Assembly (NCBI GenBank): GCA_903876765.1
Contig: CAIRBH010000034.1
Location: forward strand, 1-47,340
Direction of reading: 5' to 3'
Origin: an uncultured Pseudomonadota bacterium
GTDB taxonomy: Bacteria > Pseudomonadota > Gammaproteobacteria > Burkholderiales > Methylophilaceae
DNA length: 47,340 bases
Shown here piece after piece: positions 23,905-33,418 of this stretch (positions are counted from its first letter, which is position 1; each line of letters begins with the position of its first letter). The notes beneath the pieces were generated by a model. The model saw nothing but the letters and a program-made list of their open reading frames with translations, did not search any database and had not been told where the DNA came from. A program made the translations under genes and the position numbers.

Positions 23905-24702
23905 ATGAAACTTGGCATCGTTACAAAACGAGAACCAGTAATAAGAAAGCCAGTTGTTTTATTGCCAGCCGATGTAAAACAGTTGGGGTTACATGCTTTT
24001 CATGTGGCTGGGCATAAATATTTAGCTGCAGTGGTGGAAGCATCTGGCGCATTGCCACTGGTGGTGCCAGCAATAGCAGATCAGCTTGATATTGATGAAT
24101 TATTAGCTTTAGCCGATGGCATCTTGCTTACAGGTGCCGTTTCTAATGTACACCCCTCACACTTTGGTCAAGCCGTACATAACCCCACCTTGCCGCTAGA
24201 CCCCGCCCGCGACGCACTGACTCTTAAATTAATACACGCGGCAATTAAAGCCCAAGTGCCGATTTTAGGAATATGTCGTGGCTTTCAAGAAATGAATGTC
24301 GCTTTTGGCGGTAGCCTGCATCAGGCTGTACATGAGGTTGCTGGCCTGCATGATCATAGAGAAGCTAAGGACGCTGCGATTGACGTTCAGTATGGTCATG
24401 CACATACGGTAGATTTAGTGACAGATGGTCAATTGGCTGACATTGTCGGCTCACAAAAAATGTTGGTCAATTCTATACATGGTCAGGGCATAGATACTTT
24501 GGGCGCTGGTTTGCTGGCCGAGGCCTATGCGCCTGATGGTCTGGTAGAAGCACTGCGCGTTGCTGATGCTAAGGCGTTTGCTTTAGGCGTGCAATGGCAC
24601 CCAGAGTGGGAAGTAATGGAAAATCCAGCCTACTTTGCGATTTTTAATGCTTTTGGACATGCTTGCAGAACTCACATGCAGCGCGAGAAGCCCCCCGATT
24701 AG
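23905..24702 (+). CDS. puuD: gamma-glutamyl-gamma-aminobutyrate hydrolase
   Basis: A 265-residue class I amidotransferase-like hydrolase releasing GABA from gamma-Glu-GABA. The nucleophile elbow PILGICRGFQEMNVAFGGSLHQ carries the catalytic Cys. The C-terminal LGVQWHPEWE carries the His-x-Glu of the triad, and the N-terminal DGILLTGAVSNVHPSHFG completes the pattern. The ATG at 23905 is used; an in-frame TTG at 23896 is possible. No strong ribosome site is seen. It is the first gene of the forward polyamine cluster. Confidence 0.92.
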   Translation: MKLGIVTKREPVIRKPVVLLPADVKQLGLHAFHVAGHKYLAAVVEASGALPLVVPAIADQLDIDELLALADGILLTGAVSNVHPSHFGQAVHNPTLPLDPARDALTLKLIHAAIKAQVPILGICRGFQEMNVAFGGSLHQAVHEVAGLHDHREAKDAAIDVQYGHAHTVDLVTDGQLADIVGSQKMLVNSIHGQGIDTLGAGLLAEAYAPDGLVEALRVADAKAFALGVQWHPEWEVMENPAYFAIFNAFGHACRTHMQREKPPD

Positions 24703-24772
24703 TTTTATGAGGTGTATCTAAGGTATTTGAGAGATTTCATAAAATTAAAAGAGCAATGCTGGAGCATAAAAA

Positions 24773-26143
24773 ATGATGCAAAAACCAACAATCAACCACA
24801 TGGATATGGATAAGTGGTTAACCGATAACAATATTACCGAAATTGAATGTTTGGTCCCAGATTTAACCGGTGTGGCACGCGGTAAGATTCTACCGCGTGA
24901 GAAATTTTCAACAGAACGCGCCATGCGCTTGCCAGAGGCGGTGTTTGGCATGACGGTGACAGGTGAGTCACCAGAAGATCATGAGGGTTATGATAGAGTT
25001 TTTGGCTTTACCGATAAAGATATGGTGCTGTTACCAGACCCCACCACGCTAAGAGTAGTGCCTTGGGCGATAGACCCTACTGCACAAGTGATTATGGATT
25101 GCGTTGATCACCAAGGTAAGCCTATAGATTTTGCCCCAAGAAATGTGCTGCGTAGAGTGACTAATTTATACAAAAATTTAGGCTGGACACCCATAGTCGC
25201 ACCAGAGTTGGAGTTTTACTTATTAGAGCGCAATATCGACCCTGATATTGCTTTGAGTCCGCCGGTGGGGCGTAGTGGTCGCAAAGAAACCAGTCGTCAG
25301 TTGTACAGTATTGATGCGGTGAATGAGTTTGACCCTTTGTTTGAAGATATTTACGACTACTGTGATTTGATGGGTTTAGAGTTAGATACGCTGATTCATG
25401 AATTTGGCGCAGGGCAAATGGAAATTAACTTTTTGCACGACGAGCCTATGTTGCTGGCGGATAAGACATTTTTCTTTAAACGTACTTTGCGTGAAGTTGC
25501 TATGCGTCATGGCATGTATGCCACTTTTATGGCAAAACCTATGCAAAACGAGCCAGGCTCTGCCATGCATATTCATCAAAGTGTGATTAACACCCAGTCA
25601 GGACATAATATATTCAGCAATGCTGACGGTAGTGCTTCCCCCCTCTTTTTTAACTATATCGCTGGCTTGCAAAAGTATTTGCCAGCCGCCATGGCATTGC
25701 TTGCCCCCTATGTAAATTCCTATCGCCGTATAGTGCGTAATGGCGCCGCGCCGATTAACATTGAGTGGGGTTACGATAACCGCACAGTGGGGATTCGTGT
25801 GCCAATTTCTGACCCAGCGGGTCGCCGTGTTGAGAACCGCGTGGTGGGGGCAGATGCCAACCCTTATTTAGCCATGGCGGTTACTTTGGCTTGTGGTTAC
25901 TTGGGCATCGTTGAAAAACTAAAACCCACAGAAGTGACGACTGGCAGTGCTTACGCCTCAGATTACCAATTGCCGCGTGGCCTATCAGAAGCCATTCGCG
26001 AGCTAGAGAATGCCAAAGCGCTGCATGAGGTATTGGGTAAAGACTTTATTGACGTCTATTTAGCGGTCAAAGAAACTGAACATGACGAATTTATGCGCGT
26101 GATTAGCCCTTGGGAGAGAGAGCATTTGTTAATGCACGTTTAA
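24773..26143 (+). CDS. puuA: gamma-glutamylputrescine synthetase-like (glutamine synthetase family)
   Basis: A 456-residue GS-family ligase. It opens ITEIECLVPDLTGVARGKILP. The GS metal motif appears as APELEFYLLE, the catalytic-core region as NEPGSAMHIHQSV, and the ATP-binding Arg segment as NGAAPINIEWGYDNRTVGIRVP. The length and the lack of the adenylylation Tyr region fit PuuA/SpuI, which ligate Glu to putrescine. A GGAG occurs before the ATG at 24773. It lies between puuD and a putrescine aminotransferase, which supports the substrate. Confidence 0.88.
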   Translation: MMQKPTINHMDMDKWLTDNNITEIECLVPDLTGVARGKILPREKFSTERAMRLPEAVFGMTVTGESPEDHEGYDRVFGFTDKDMVLLPDPTTLRVVPWAIDPTAQVIMDCVDHQGKPIDFAPRNVLRRVTNLYKNLGWTPIVAPELEFYLLERNIDPDIALSPPVGRSGRKETSRQLYSIDAVNEFDPLFEDIYDYCDLMGLELDTLIHEFGAGQMEINFLHDEPMLLADKTFFFKRTLREVAMRHGMYATFMAKPMQNEPGSAMHIHQSVINTQSGHNIFSNADGSASPLFFNYIAGLQKYLPAAMALLAPYVNSYRRIVRNGAAPINIEWGYDNRTVGIRVPISDPAGRRVENRVVGADANPYLAMAVTLACGYLGIVEKLKPTEVTTGSAYASDYQLPRGLSEAIRELENAKALHEVLGKDFIDVYLAVKETEHDEFMRVISPWEREHLLMHV

Positions 26144-26194
26144 TCACTAAGCATCACCTAGCTAGGTGTATTGATGATTTGAATTGAGAGTGAC

Positions 26195-27571
26195 ATGAAA
26201 CACACTAAAGAAATCCAAACGATAGATTCAGCCCATTACCTACATCCTTTTACTGACCATAAAAGTTTGGCCGAAAAGGGCGCACGTATTATCACTCATG
26301 CAGATGGTATTTATATTTGGGATTCGCGAGGCGAGAAAATATTAGATGCGATGTCGGGCTTGTGGTGCGTCAATGTGGGCTATGGCCGCCAAGAGTTGGT
26401 GGATGCGGCGGCAAAGCAGATGCAAGCCTTGCCCTATTACAACAGCTTTTTTCAAACCACCAATGTGCCCGCGGTCAAGCTGGCCGAGCGTATCGTTAAA
26501 TTAGCGGGCGACAATTATTCGCATGTTTTTTTTAGTAGTTCAGGTTCTGAATCTAATGATACGAATATTCGTATGGTCAGGCATTACTGGGCGACCCTAG
26601 GCCAGCCACAGCGCAAAGTGATTATCAGCCGCAAAAATGCCTATCATGGCTCGACTATGGCGGGGGCATCGCTGGGCGGCATGAGTTATATGCATGAGCA
26701 GGGCGGTTTGCCCATTCCCGATATTGTGCATATTGAACAGCCTTACCATTACGGCCTTGCGCCTAATCAAGATAAAGACGCTTTTGGTATTGAAGCGGCA
26801 GGTTGGTTAGAGCAGAAAATTCTTGAACTGGGGCCAGAAAAAGTTGCCGCATTTATCGGCGAGCCAGTGCAAGGGGCGGGGGGGGTGATTATTCCACCTA
26901 AAACCTATTGGCCAGAAATTCAGCGTATTTGTGACAAATACAATATTTTATTGATTTGTGATGAGGTGATTTGTGGTTTTGGCCGCCTAGGCTATTGGTT
27001 TGGCTCGCAATTGCTTGGCTGCAAGCCAGATTTAATGACTTTTGCTAAGGGCGTGACCTCAGGTTATATCCCGCTAGGTGGGGTGGTGATAAGCAAAAAA
27101 GTGGCTAACGTGTTAATAGAGCAGGGCGGTGACTTTAATCATGGCTATACTTATTCTGGCCATCCTGTGGCCTGTGCGGTGGCGCTGGCTAATATTGATA
27201 TTTTAGAGCATGAGGGCTTGGTCGAGCGGGTGCGTCATGAAACAGGCCCTTATCTTGCGGAGCGTTTCGCTCAATTGGTCCAGCATCCATTAGTCGGCCA
27301 TGCCGAAAGCTGCGGCTTAGTTGCTGGTTTAGCCTTAATGAAAGATAAGGCTCAACACATTGCTTTTGATGAATCGATTGGCGTAGGCATGATGTGTCGC
27401 AACCATTGTTTTGCTAACGGTTTAATTATGCGAGCGGTGGGCGATAGAATGATTATTGCGCCGCCGCTAGTGATTACTAAAGCGCAAATAGATGTCATGA
27501 TGGATTTAATCAAAAAATGTTTAGATGCAACGCTAGGCGAGTTAAAAACGCTGGGTTTGATGGCGCACTAA
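26195..27571 (+). CDS. spuC: class III aminotransferase, putrescine:pyruvate type (SpuC-like)
   Basis: A 458-residue PLP enzyme. The start HYLHPFTDHKSLAEKGARII is typical of SpuC and related omega-transaminases. SSSGSESNDTNIRMVRHYW binds the phosphate. ICDEVICGFGR positions the cofactor ring, and the Schiff-base Lys is in TFAKGVTSGYIPLGGVVIS. It would convert putrescine to 4-aminobutanal, which closes to pyrroline. This is a second route alongside the glutamylated Puu pathway. Other diamine or beta-alanine substrates are possible. Confidence 0.85.
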   Translation: MKHTKEIQTIDSAHYLHPFTDHKSLAEKGARIITHADGIYIWDSRGEKILDAMSGLWCVNVGYGRQELVDAAAKQMQALPYYNSFFQTTNVPAVKLAERIVKLAGDNYSHVFFSSSGSESNDTNIRMVRHYWATLGQPQRKVIISRKNAYHGSTMAGASLGGMSYMHEQGGLPIPDIVHIEQPYHYGLAPNQDKDAFGIEAAGWLEQKILELGPEKVAAFIGEPVQGAGGVIIPPKTYWPEIQRICDKYNILLICDEVICGFGRLGYWFGSQLLGCKPDLMTFAKGVTSGYIPLGGVVISKKVANVLIEQGGDFNHGYTYSGHPVACAVALANIDILEHEGLVERVRHETGPYLAERFAQLVQHPLVGHAESCGLVAGLALMKDKAQHIAFDESIGVGMMCRNHCFANGLIMRAVGDRMIIAPPLVITKAQIDVMMDLIKKCLDATLGELKTLGLMAH

Positions 27572-27697
27572 TAAGTGAGTAATGTTTTACTATAGGTGAT
27601 TTTGTCCATGTTAGAATAATTCTACTTGCAGGTTTTATGAGTAGGTATGCTGGGTTTTTAAATGTTTATTTTTAGTTCTTATTTTGGGAGAAATTTG

Positions 27698-28831
27698 ATG
27701 AGCGCACTATTTAACAAATGTTTACTTAACAAATATGTGTTAAGTACTTTGCTGGGACTGACTCTAGGTTTAGCCGCCGCAACTAGCCATGCGGCCGCAG
27801 AAGAGAAAGTTTTAAATATCTATAACTGGTCAGATTATCTTGCGCCAGACACCATCCCTAATTTTGAAAAAGAAACAGGCATTAAAGTGCGCTACGACAT
27901 TTTTGATAGCAATGAAATTTTGCATGCAAAATTAGTCGCCAGAAAAACTGGCTATGACATCGTGGTGCCTTCATCGAATTGGGCTAAATTGCAGATTGAT
28001 GGTGGTTTATTTCAAAAACTAGATAAAACGCAATTACCTAATTGGAAAAACTTAGACCCAGGTATTTTAAAACAGATGGAAGCATTTGACCCTGGCAATG
28101 CTTACTTGGTCGATTGGCTGTGGAGTTACACCACAGTTGGCATTAATGTAGATAAAGTCAAAAAAGCCTTAGGTAGCACGCCTATGCCAGATAATGCTTG
28201 GGATTTAGTGTTTGATGCAAAATATACCAGCAAGCTCAAATCTTGTGGCATCACTATGCTAGATGCTGCCTCAGAAGTTTTTCCTATCGCTTTGCATTAC
28301 TTGGGTAAAGACCCCTATAGTAAAAACCCAGCAGACTACCAGGCGGCTTTTGATATGCTGAAAAAAGTACGTCCAGATGTTAAACGCTTTAATTCTGGTG
28401 GGCAGATTGAAGATTTAGCCAGTGGCCAAGTGTGTGTGGCGCTGGGTTGGGCGGGTGATTTTAACTTAGCGCGTAAACGCTCAATTGAAAATAAATTAGC
28501 GCAAAACATCGTTGCTTTAGTGCCGAAAACAGGCGGCTTATTGTTTATGGATACCATGGCGATTACCGCTGATGCAGCACATCCTAGTAACGCACATAAG
28601 TTTATTAACTACATCTTAAAAGCTGAGGTGCATGCAGGGCTGACCAATGCCGTGACCTATGCCAACCCCAACAAAGCTGCAACGCCATTTGTAGATGCAG
28701 AAATTAAAAACAATAAAACCATCTTTTTACCTGCGGCAGATGTTGCCAAACTAATTCCACCAGGTAATGTAGATAACAATACACGACGCACCATGACACG
28801 CTTGTTTACACGCTTTAAAACAGGCTTGTAA
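27698..28831 (+). CDS. potF: putrescine ABC transporter substrate-binding protein
   Basis: A 377-residue periplasmic protein. The ATG at 27698 is preferred because GGGAGA lies just upstream and a proper signal peptide (to about SHAAAE, residue 33) then follows; an ATG 36 bases upstream lacks both. The mature start KVLNIYNWSDYLAPDTIPNFEKETG is the PotF/SpuD signature. Later VDWLWSYTTVGINVDKV and LASGQVCVALGWAGD match polyamine contacts of the family. It lies directly before the ATPase and two permeases. Confidence 0.93.
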   Translation: MSALFNKCLLNKYVLSTLLGLTLGLAAATSHAAAEEKVLNIYNWSDYLAPDTIPNFEKETGIKVRYDIFDSNEILHAKLVARKTGYDIVVPSSNWAKLQIDGGLFQKLDKTQLPNWKNLDPGILKQMEAFDPGNAYLVDWLWSYTTVGINVDKVKKALGSTPMPDNAWDLVFDAKYTSKLKSCGITMLDAASEVFPIALHYLGKDPYSKNPADYQAAFDMLKKVRPDVKRFNSGGQIEDLASGQVCVALGWAGDFNLARKRSIENKLAQNIVALVPKTGGLLFMDTMAITADAAHPSNAHKFINYILKAEVHAGLTNAVTYANPNKAATPFVDAEIKNNKTIFLPAADVAKLIPPGNVDNNTRRTMTRLFTRFKTGL

Positions 28832-28952
28832 ATAGCGCATTTACTAGCGCCTCTAATAGTGAAAGCTGTTAGAGGGCCTAGTGATTTGTTGGCTAATTTG
28901 TATCATTAGCATCAACATTCAGTCACAATTCTATTGGGGTATAGGGGTATTT

Positions 28953-30068
28953 ATGGCGATAGCACCAAGGGCTAATGCAGTCCGTGAAGATTTGCTGCGA
29001 GTAGAAGGCGTGACCAAGATCTTTGATGGCATAGTCAAAGCGGTCGATAATGTATCGTTGACGGTCGCCACGGGTGAAATTTTTGCCTTACTGGGTGGCT
29101 CAGGCTGTGGTAAATCCACTTTATTGCGTATGCTGGCTGGTTTTGAAGCGCCGACTCAAGGTAAGATTTTTTTAGCAGGTGAAGATATCACTAACTTGCC
29201 GCCTTACCAGCGACCTATCAATATGATGTTTCAGTCTTATGCACTTTTTCCGCATTTAACGGTTTGGGAAAATATCGCCTTTGGTTTGCGTCGTGACCAC
29301 ATGCCTAAAGCGCAGTTGATAGAGCGCGTAGAATCTATGTTAAGTCTAGTGCAATTAACTAAATATGCTAAACGCAAGCCTCACCAATTGTCTGGTGGGC
29401 AGCAGCAGCGTGTGGCTTTGGCGCGCAGCTTAGCCAAGCGCCCTAAACTGTTATTGCTAGATGAGCCGCTAGGCGCACTAGATAAAAAATTGCGCGAAAC
29501 TACGCAACTAGAGCTGGTCAATATTATTGAAGAAGTTGGTGTCACCTGTGTTTTAGTGACGCATGATCAAGAAGAAGCCATGACCATGGCCTCGCGTATT
29601 GCGGTGATGAGTGAAGGCTACTTTTTACAAATAGGCTCGCCTGATGAAGTCTATGAGATGCCTAATAGTCGGCAGGTTGCCGATTTTATTGGTAACGTGA
29701 ATATATTTGACGGTGTGGTGGAAGAAGACGAATCTGACCATGTGACCATACGCAGTGCAGATTGTTTGCATTATGTGGGTCACGGTATTAGCGGTAATTC
29801 TGGCATGGTGGTTGGCGTTGCACTTCGACCAGAAAAGATTTTATTAAGCAAAGAAAAGCCCGCTGGGACATTTAATTGGTGTGAAGGCGAGGTCACTGAA
29901 ATTGCCTACTTTGGCGCTTATACCACCTATCACCTCAAGCTCAAGAGTGGTAAAGTGATTAAGGCGCAAGAGCTTAATAATACCCGAGATTTAAGCTGCG
30001 GCTTAACTTGGGGAGATAGCGCCTTTGCCCAATGGAGCGATTTGGCCATGGTTGTGCTAACGCAATGA
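28953..30068 (+). CDS. potG: polyamine ABC transporter ATP-binding protein
   Basis: A 371-residue ATPase from the ATG at 28953; upstream in-frame starts would add an unlikely hydrophobic leader. Walker A is LGGSGCGKSTLLR, the signature HQLSGGQQQRVALARSLAKRP, Walker B LLLLDEPLGALDKKLRE, followed by the switch His (LVTHDQEEAMTMA). A C-terminal TOBE domain starts near RPEKILLSKE. It energises putrescine import with PotH and PotI. Confidence 0.93.
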   Translation: MAIAPRANAVREDLLRVEGVTKIFDGIVKAVDNVSLTVATGEIFALLGGSGCGKSTLLRMLAGFEAPTQGKIFLAGEDITNLPPYQRPINMMFQSYALFPHLTVWENIAFGLRRDHMPKAQLIERVESMLSLVQLTKYAKRKPHQLSGGQQQRVALARSLAKRPKLLLLDEPLGALDKKLRETTQLELVNIIEEVGVTCVLVTHDQEEAMTMASRIAVMSEGYFLQIGSPDEVYEMPNSRQVADFIGNVNIFDGVVEEDESDHVTIRSADCLHYVGHGISGNSGMVVGVALRPEKILLSKEKPAGTFNWCEGEVTEIAYFGAYTTYHLKLKSGKVIKAQELNNTRDLSCGLTWGDSAFAQWSDLAMVVLTQ

Positions 30069-30081
30069 CGAAAGGCATGTA

Positions 30082-30987
30082 ATGAATAACATGACTAATT
30101 ACCTGCGTAGATTCTTTAATGGCCGCCATCTGGTGATAGGTATCCCTTATCTATGGTTTTTGATGTTGGCCTTAGTGCCTTTATTCATTGTGCTGAAAAT
30201 CAGCGTGTCTGAAATGGAGTCCACCTCGGTTTCTAATATGGTGAGCTGGAGTCAAGGCTGGCCATCCATTAAGCTCAATTTTGCCAGCTATGTGTTCATC
30301 GGTTCAGATGAGCTCTATGTTAAAGCTTATTTGTCTTCACTTAACTACGCATTATTAACTACAGTCATTTGTCTGGTAATAGGTTATCCCTTCGCTTATT
30401 TTATGGCGCGCTCACCCAAACACCTGCAGCCCATGCTGCTAATGCTAATTATGTTGCCGTTTTGGACCTCATTTTTATTGCGTATTTATGCTTGGAAAAC
30501 ACTGCTAGTCAGTAATGGCGTCATTAACAATGTGTTGATGAGCTTAGGCATTATTAAGCTGCCTTTAGAGATGATGAATACGCCGTTTTCATTGATGGTT
30601 GGCATGGTCTATTCGTATTTGCCGTTTATGATATTGCCGCTCTATGCCAACTTATCTAAATTGGATATGCGTTATTTAGAGGCCGCCGCCGATCTTGGCA
30701 CTAGCCCATTAAAAGCCTTTTGGCTGATTACCGTTCCGCTATCAAAAGCGGGCATTATTGCAGGCGCTATGTTGGTATTCATTCCCGCTGTCGGTGAGTA
30801 TGTGATCCCTGAGTTGCTAGGCGGACCCAATACGCTGATGATAGGCCGTGTGCTGTGGGATGAATTCTTTAGTAACAATGACTGGCCTATGGCCTCAGCC
30901 GTGGCTGTGGTGATGATACTGCTGATTATGTTGCCTATGGCTATCTATAATAAATACCAGTCTGAGCAATTGGAGCCTAAGCCATGA
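30082..30987 (+). CDS. potH: polyamine ABC transporter permease PotH
   Basis: A 301-residue inner-membrane permease with about six helices. The first is PYLWFLMLALVPLFIVLKIS. The cytoplasmic EAA coupling loop is YLEAAADLGTSPLKAFWLITVPLSKAGI. The gene overlaps potI by 4 bases (ATGA). The large periplasmic loop after helix 1 is typical of PotB/PotH proteins. Confidence 0.93.
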   Translation: MNNMTNYLRRFFNGRHLVIGIPYLWFLMLALVPLFIVLKISVSEMESTSVSNMVSWSQGWPSIKLNFASYVFIGSDELYVKAYLSSLNYALLTTVICLVIGYPFAYFMARSPKHLQPMLLMLIMLPFWTSFLLRIYAWKTLLVSNGVINNVLMSLGIIKLPLEMMNTPFSLMVGMVYSYLPFMILPLYANLSKLDMRYLEAAADLGTSPLKAFWLITVPLSKAGIIAGAMLVFIPAVGEYVIPELLGGPNTLMIGRVLWDEFFSNNDWPMASAVAVVMILLIMLPMAIYNKYQSEQLEPKP

Positions 30988-31829
30988 ATAGCCGTATGAT
31001 TAATTGGTTTAGCCAAAGCTGGATGGTACTGGTGTATATATTTTTGTATATGCCTATCGTTACTTTAGTCATTTTTTCATTTAATGATTCGCAATTGGTC
31101 ACGGTTTGGAGCCACGCTAGTATGCGCTGGTATGTGGCGCTGATGGGTGATGGCGATTTGATTTCCGCGGTCGCTTTATCTCTTAAAATTGCTTTTTTTT
31201 CAGCGTTAATCTCAGTATTTTTTGGGGTATTTACCGCGTTTTGTTTGAATCGCTATAAGCGTTTTGTTGGGCGTACTTTGCTGTCTTCTATGGCAGCGAC
31301 GCCTTTGGTGATGCCAGATGTGATTGTCGGGCTATCTTTATTATTAATGCTGGTTTCCATGCAGCACTGGCTCGGTTACCCTGAACGTGGTTTGTTTACT
31401 ATATTGCTAGGACATGCCTTATTAGGCACGGCCTACGCCACCGTGGTGGTAACCTCTCGCTTGCGCGAAATGGATAGCAAGTTAGATGAGGCAGCGATGG
31501 ACTTGGGTTGCCAGCCTTTGCAGGTATTTAGGCTAGTGACTTTGCCTTTACTGCTGCCAGCTTTGGTGTCAGCTTTTTTACTGACTTTTACTTTATCTTT
31601 TGATGACGTGGTCTTATCGTCATTTTTATCAGGGCCAGGCTACTCGACCATGCCTATGGTCATTTTTTCTCGTGCACGCCTAGGTTTAAATCCTACGATT
31701 AATGCCGTTGCCACCGTGACTATTGTGGTCGTGACTTGCGCGGTAATTGCTTCTAGTTTTTATACTTCGCATCAAGAACGTAAACGTAGACGAGAGGTTG
31801 CGCAAGCTTATAGTGATAGCAATAAATAA
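30984..31829 (+). CDS. potI: polyamine ABC transporter permease PotI
   Basis: A 281-residue permease. The N-terminal YIFLYMPIVTLVIFSFNDS is the PotC/PotI hallmark and the EAA loop is LDEAAMDLGCQPLQVFRLVTLPLLLPAL. It ends the transporter genes; the first aldehyde dehydrogenase starts 122 bases downstream after an AT-rich spacer. Confidence 0.93.
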   Translation: MNSRMINWFSQSWMVLVYIFLYMPIVTLVIFSFNDSQLVTVWSHASMRWYVALMGDGDLISAVALSLKIAFFSALISVFFGVFTAFCLNRYKRFVGRTLLSSMAATPLVMPDVIVGLSLLLMLVSMQHWLGYPERGLFTILLGHALLGTAYATVVVTSRLREMDSKLDEAAMDLGCQPLQVFRLVTLPLLLPALVSAFLLTFTLSFDDVVLSSFLSGPGYSTMPMVIFSRARLGLNPTINAVATVTIVVVTCAVIASSFYTSHQERKRRREVAQAYSDSNK

Positions 31830-31951
31830 TGGCTGTAGCAGGCAATAGCTACTTAAGCTAATTTTTACCCCTCAACAATAATATAAACATCAATAATACA
31901 AACGCAAATAATACAAACCCAGGCAGCCAATTAATCTAAGCAGGAAATACC

Positions 31952-33418
31952 ATGTCATTTCAATTAAAACATAGCGTGCTACTTAAACACAATCTCACCT
32001 GGCTTGCGGGTGAGTGGGTGGCGGCAGATTCGGCAAAAACCATGGTTGTGACTAATCCCGCCAATGGTAAAGGCTTTGCCGAAGTGCCGCTGATGGGACG
32101 AGCAGAAGCCGCACGTGCCATTGTAGCGGCAGAGTCTGCGCAAAAGTCTTGGAAAATGCTGACCGCCGCTGCGCGTGCAGCTATTTTGCAGCGCTGGTTT
32201 GATCTCATCATGTTGCACAAAGAAGATTTGGCGCAGCTACTAACCGCTGAGCAGGGAAAGCCTTTGGCAGAAGCTCGTGGTGAAGTGAATTATGCGGCTA
32301 GTTTTGTCGCATGGTTTGCCGAAGAGGCCAAACGCGTCTATGGCGAAGTGATTCCAGCGCCTATGGGTGATAGACGTTTATTGGTGCTCAAGCAGCCTAT
32401 AGGCGTTACCGCGGCGATTACGCCTTGGAACTTCCCTATTGCCATGATTACCCGAAAAGCCGCCCCTGCTTTAGCGGCTGGTTGCACGATGATCATTAAA
32501 CCTGCTGAACAAACGCCGCTATGTGCGATTGCCTTGGCGGTGCTGGCAGAAGAGGCTGGTGTGCCAGCCGGTGTGCTACAAGTAATCACTGGGGATGCGA
32601 AGCAAATTGGCGCGGTATTATGCGAAAGTCCAGTGGTGACTAAACTTTCGTTTACTGGCTCTACAGAAGTTGGCCGCATTTTAATGCGCCAGTGTGCTGA
32701 TACCATTAAAAAGCTGTCATTAGAGCTAGGTGGTAATGCGCCATTTATTGTTTTTGACGATGCAGACATCGACGCCGCCGTAGAAGGCGCGCTAATTAGT
32801 AAATATCGCAATGCTGGTCAAACTTGTGTGTGCACTAATCGTTTTTTTGTGCAAGAAGCGGTGTTTGACGAATTTGCTAAAAAACTAGCCCTTAAAGTGT
32901 CGCAGCTTAAGGTAGGCGCTGGCAATGCAGACGACGTTACTCAAGGGCCGTTAATAGATGAAGCGGCCATTGCTAAAGTAGAAAATCAAGTTGCTGATGC
33001 CCTCGCTAAAGGAGCGACCTTAATACAAGGCGGCAAACGCCATGCGCTAGGCGGCACTTTTTTTGAGCCCACCATACTGGCCAATGTCAGTGCGGATGCA
33101 CTCATTTTTAGAGAAGAAACATTTGGGCCCGTAGCCCCTTTGTTTAGATTTAAAACCGATGATGAAGTCATAGCGCTGGCTAATCGCACTGAATTTGGCC
33201 TGGCCTCTTACTTTTTTAGCCGCGATATTGGCCGAATATGGCGGGTGGCCGAAGCCTTGGAGTATGGCATGGTGGGCGTGAATACTGGCATGATATCCAA
33301 TGAAATGTCACCTTTTGGCGGGGTTAAGCAGTCTGGCCTGGGGCGTGAGGGTTCGCATCATGGTATTGATGAATATTTAGAGTTGAAATATGTTTGTATG
33401 GCAGGGTTATCATCATGA
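31952..33418 (+). CDS. gabD: succinate-semialdehyde dehydrogenase-type aldehyde dehydrogenase
   Basis: A 488-residue NAD(P)-dependent aldehyde dehydrogenase. The catalytic Cys is in NAGQTCVCTNRFF and the general base Glu in KLSLELGGNAPFIVFDDAD. ITPWNFPIAMITRKAAPALAAGCTMIIKPAEQTP is the GabD cofactor region. Succinate semialdehyde to succinate is the last step of putrescine/GABA breakdown and fits the cluster. It overlaps the next dehydrogenase gene by 4 bases. Glutarate semialdehyde is an alternative substrate. Confidence 0.9.
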   Translation: MSFQLKHSVLLKHNLTWLAGEWVAADSAKTMVVTNPANGKGFAEVPLMGRAEAARAIVAAESAQKSWKMLTAAARAAILQRWFDLIMLHKEDLAQLLTAEQGKPLAEARGEVNYAASFVAWFAEEAKRVYGEVIPAPMGDRRLLVLKQPIGVTAAITPWNFPIAMITRKAAPALAAGCTMIIKPAEQTPLCAIALAVLAEEAGVPAGVLQVITGDAKQIGAVLCESPVVTKLSFTGSTEVGRILMRQCADTIKKLSLELGGNAPFIVFDDADIDAAVEGALISKYRNAGQTCVCTNRFFVQEAVFDEFAKKLALKVSQLKVGAGNADDVTQGPLIDEAAIAKVENQVADALAKGATLIQGGKRHALGGTFFEPTILANVSADALIFREETFGPVAPLFRFKTDDEVIALANRTEFGLASYFFSRDIGRIWRVAEALEYGMVGVNTGMISNEMSPFGGVKQSGLGREGSHHGIDEYLELKYVCMAGLSS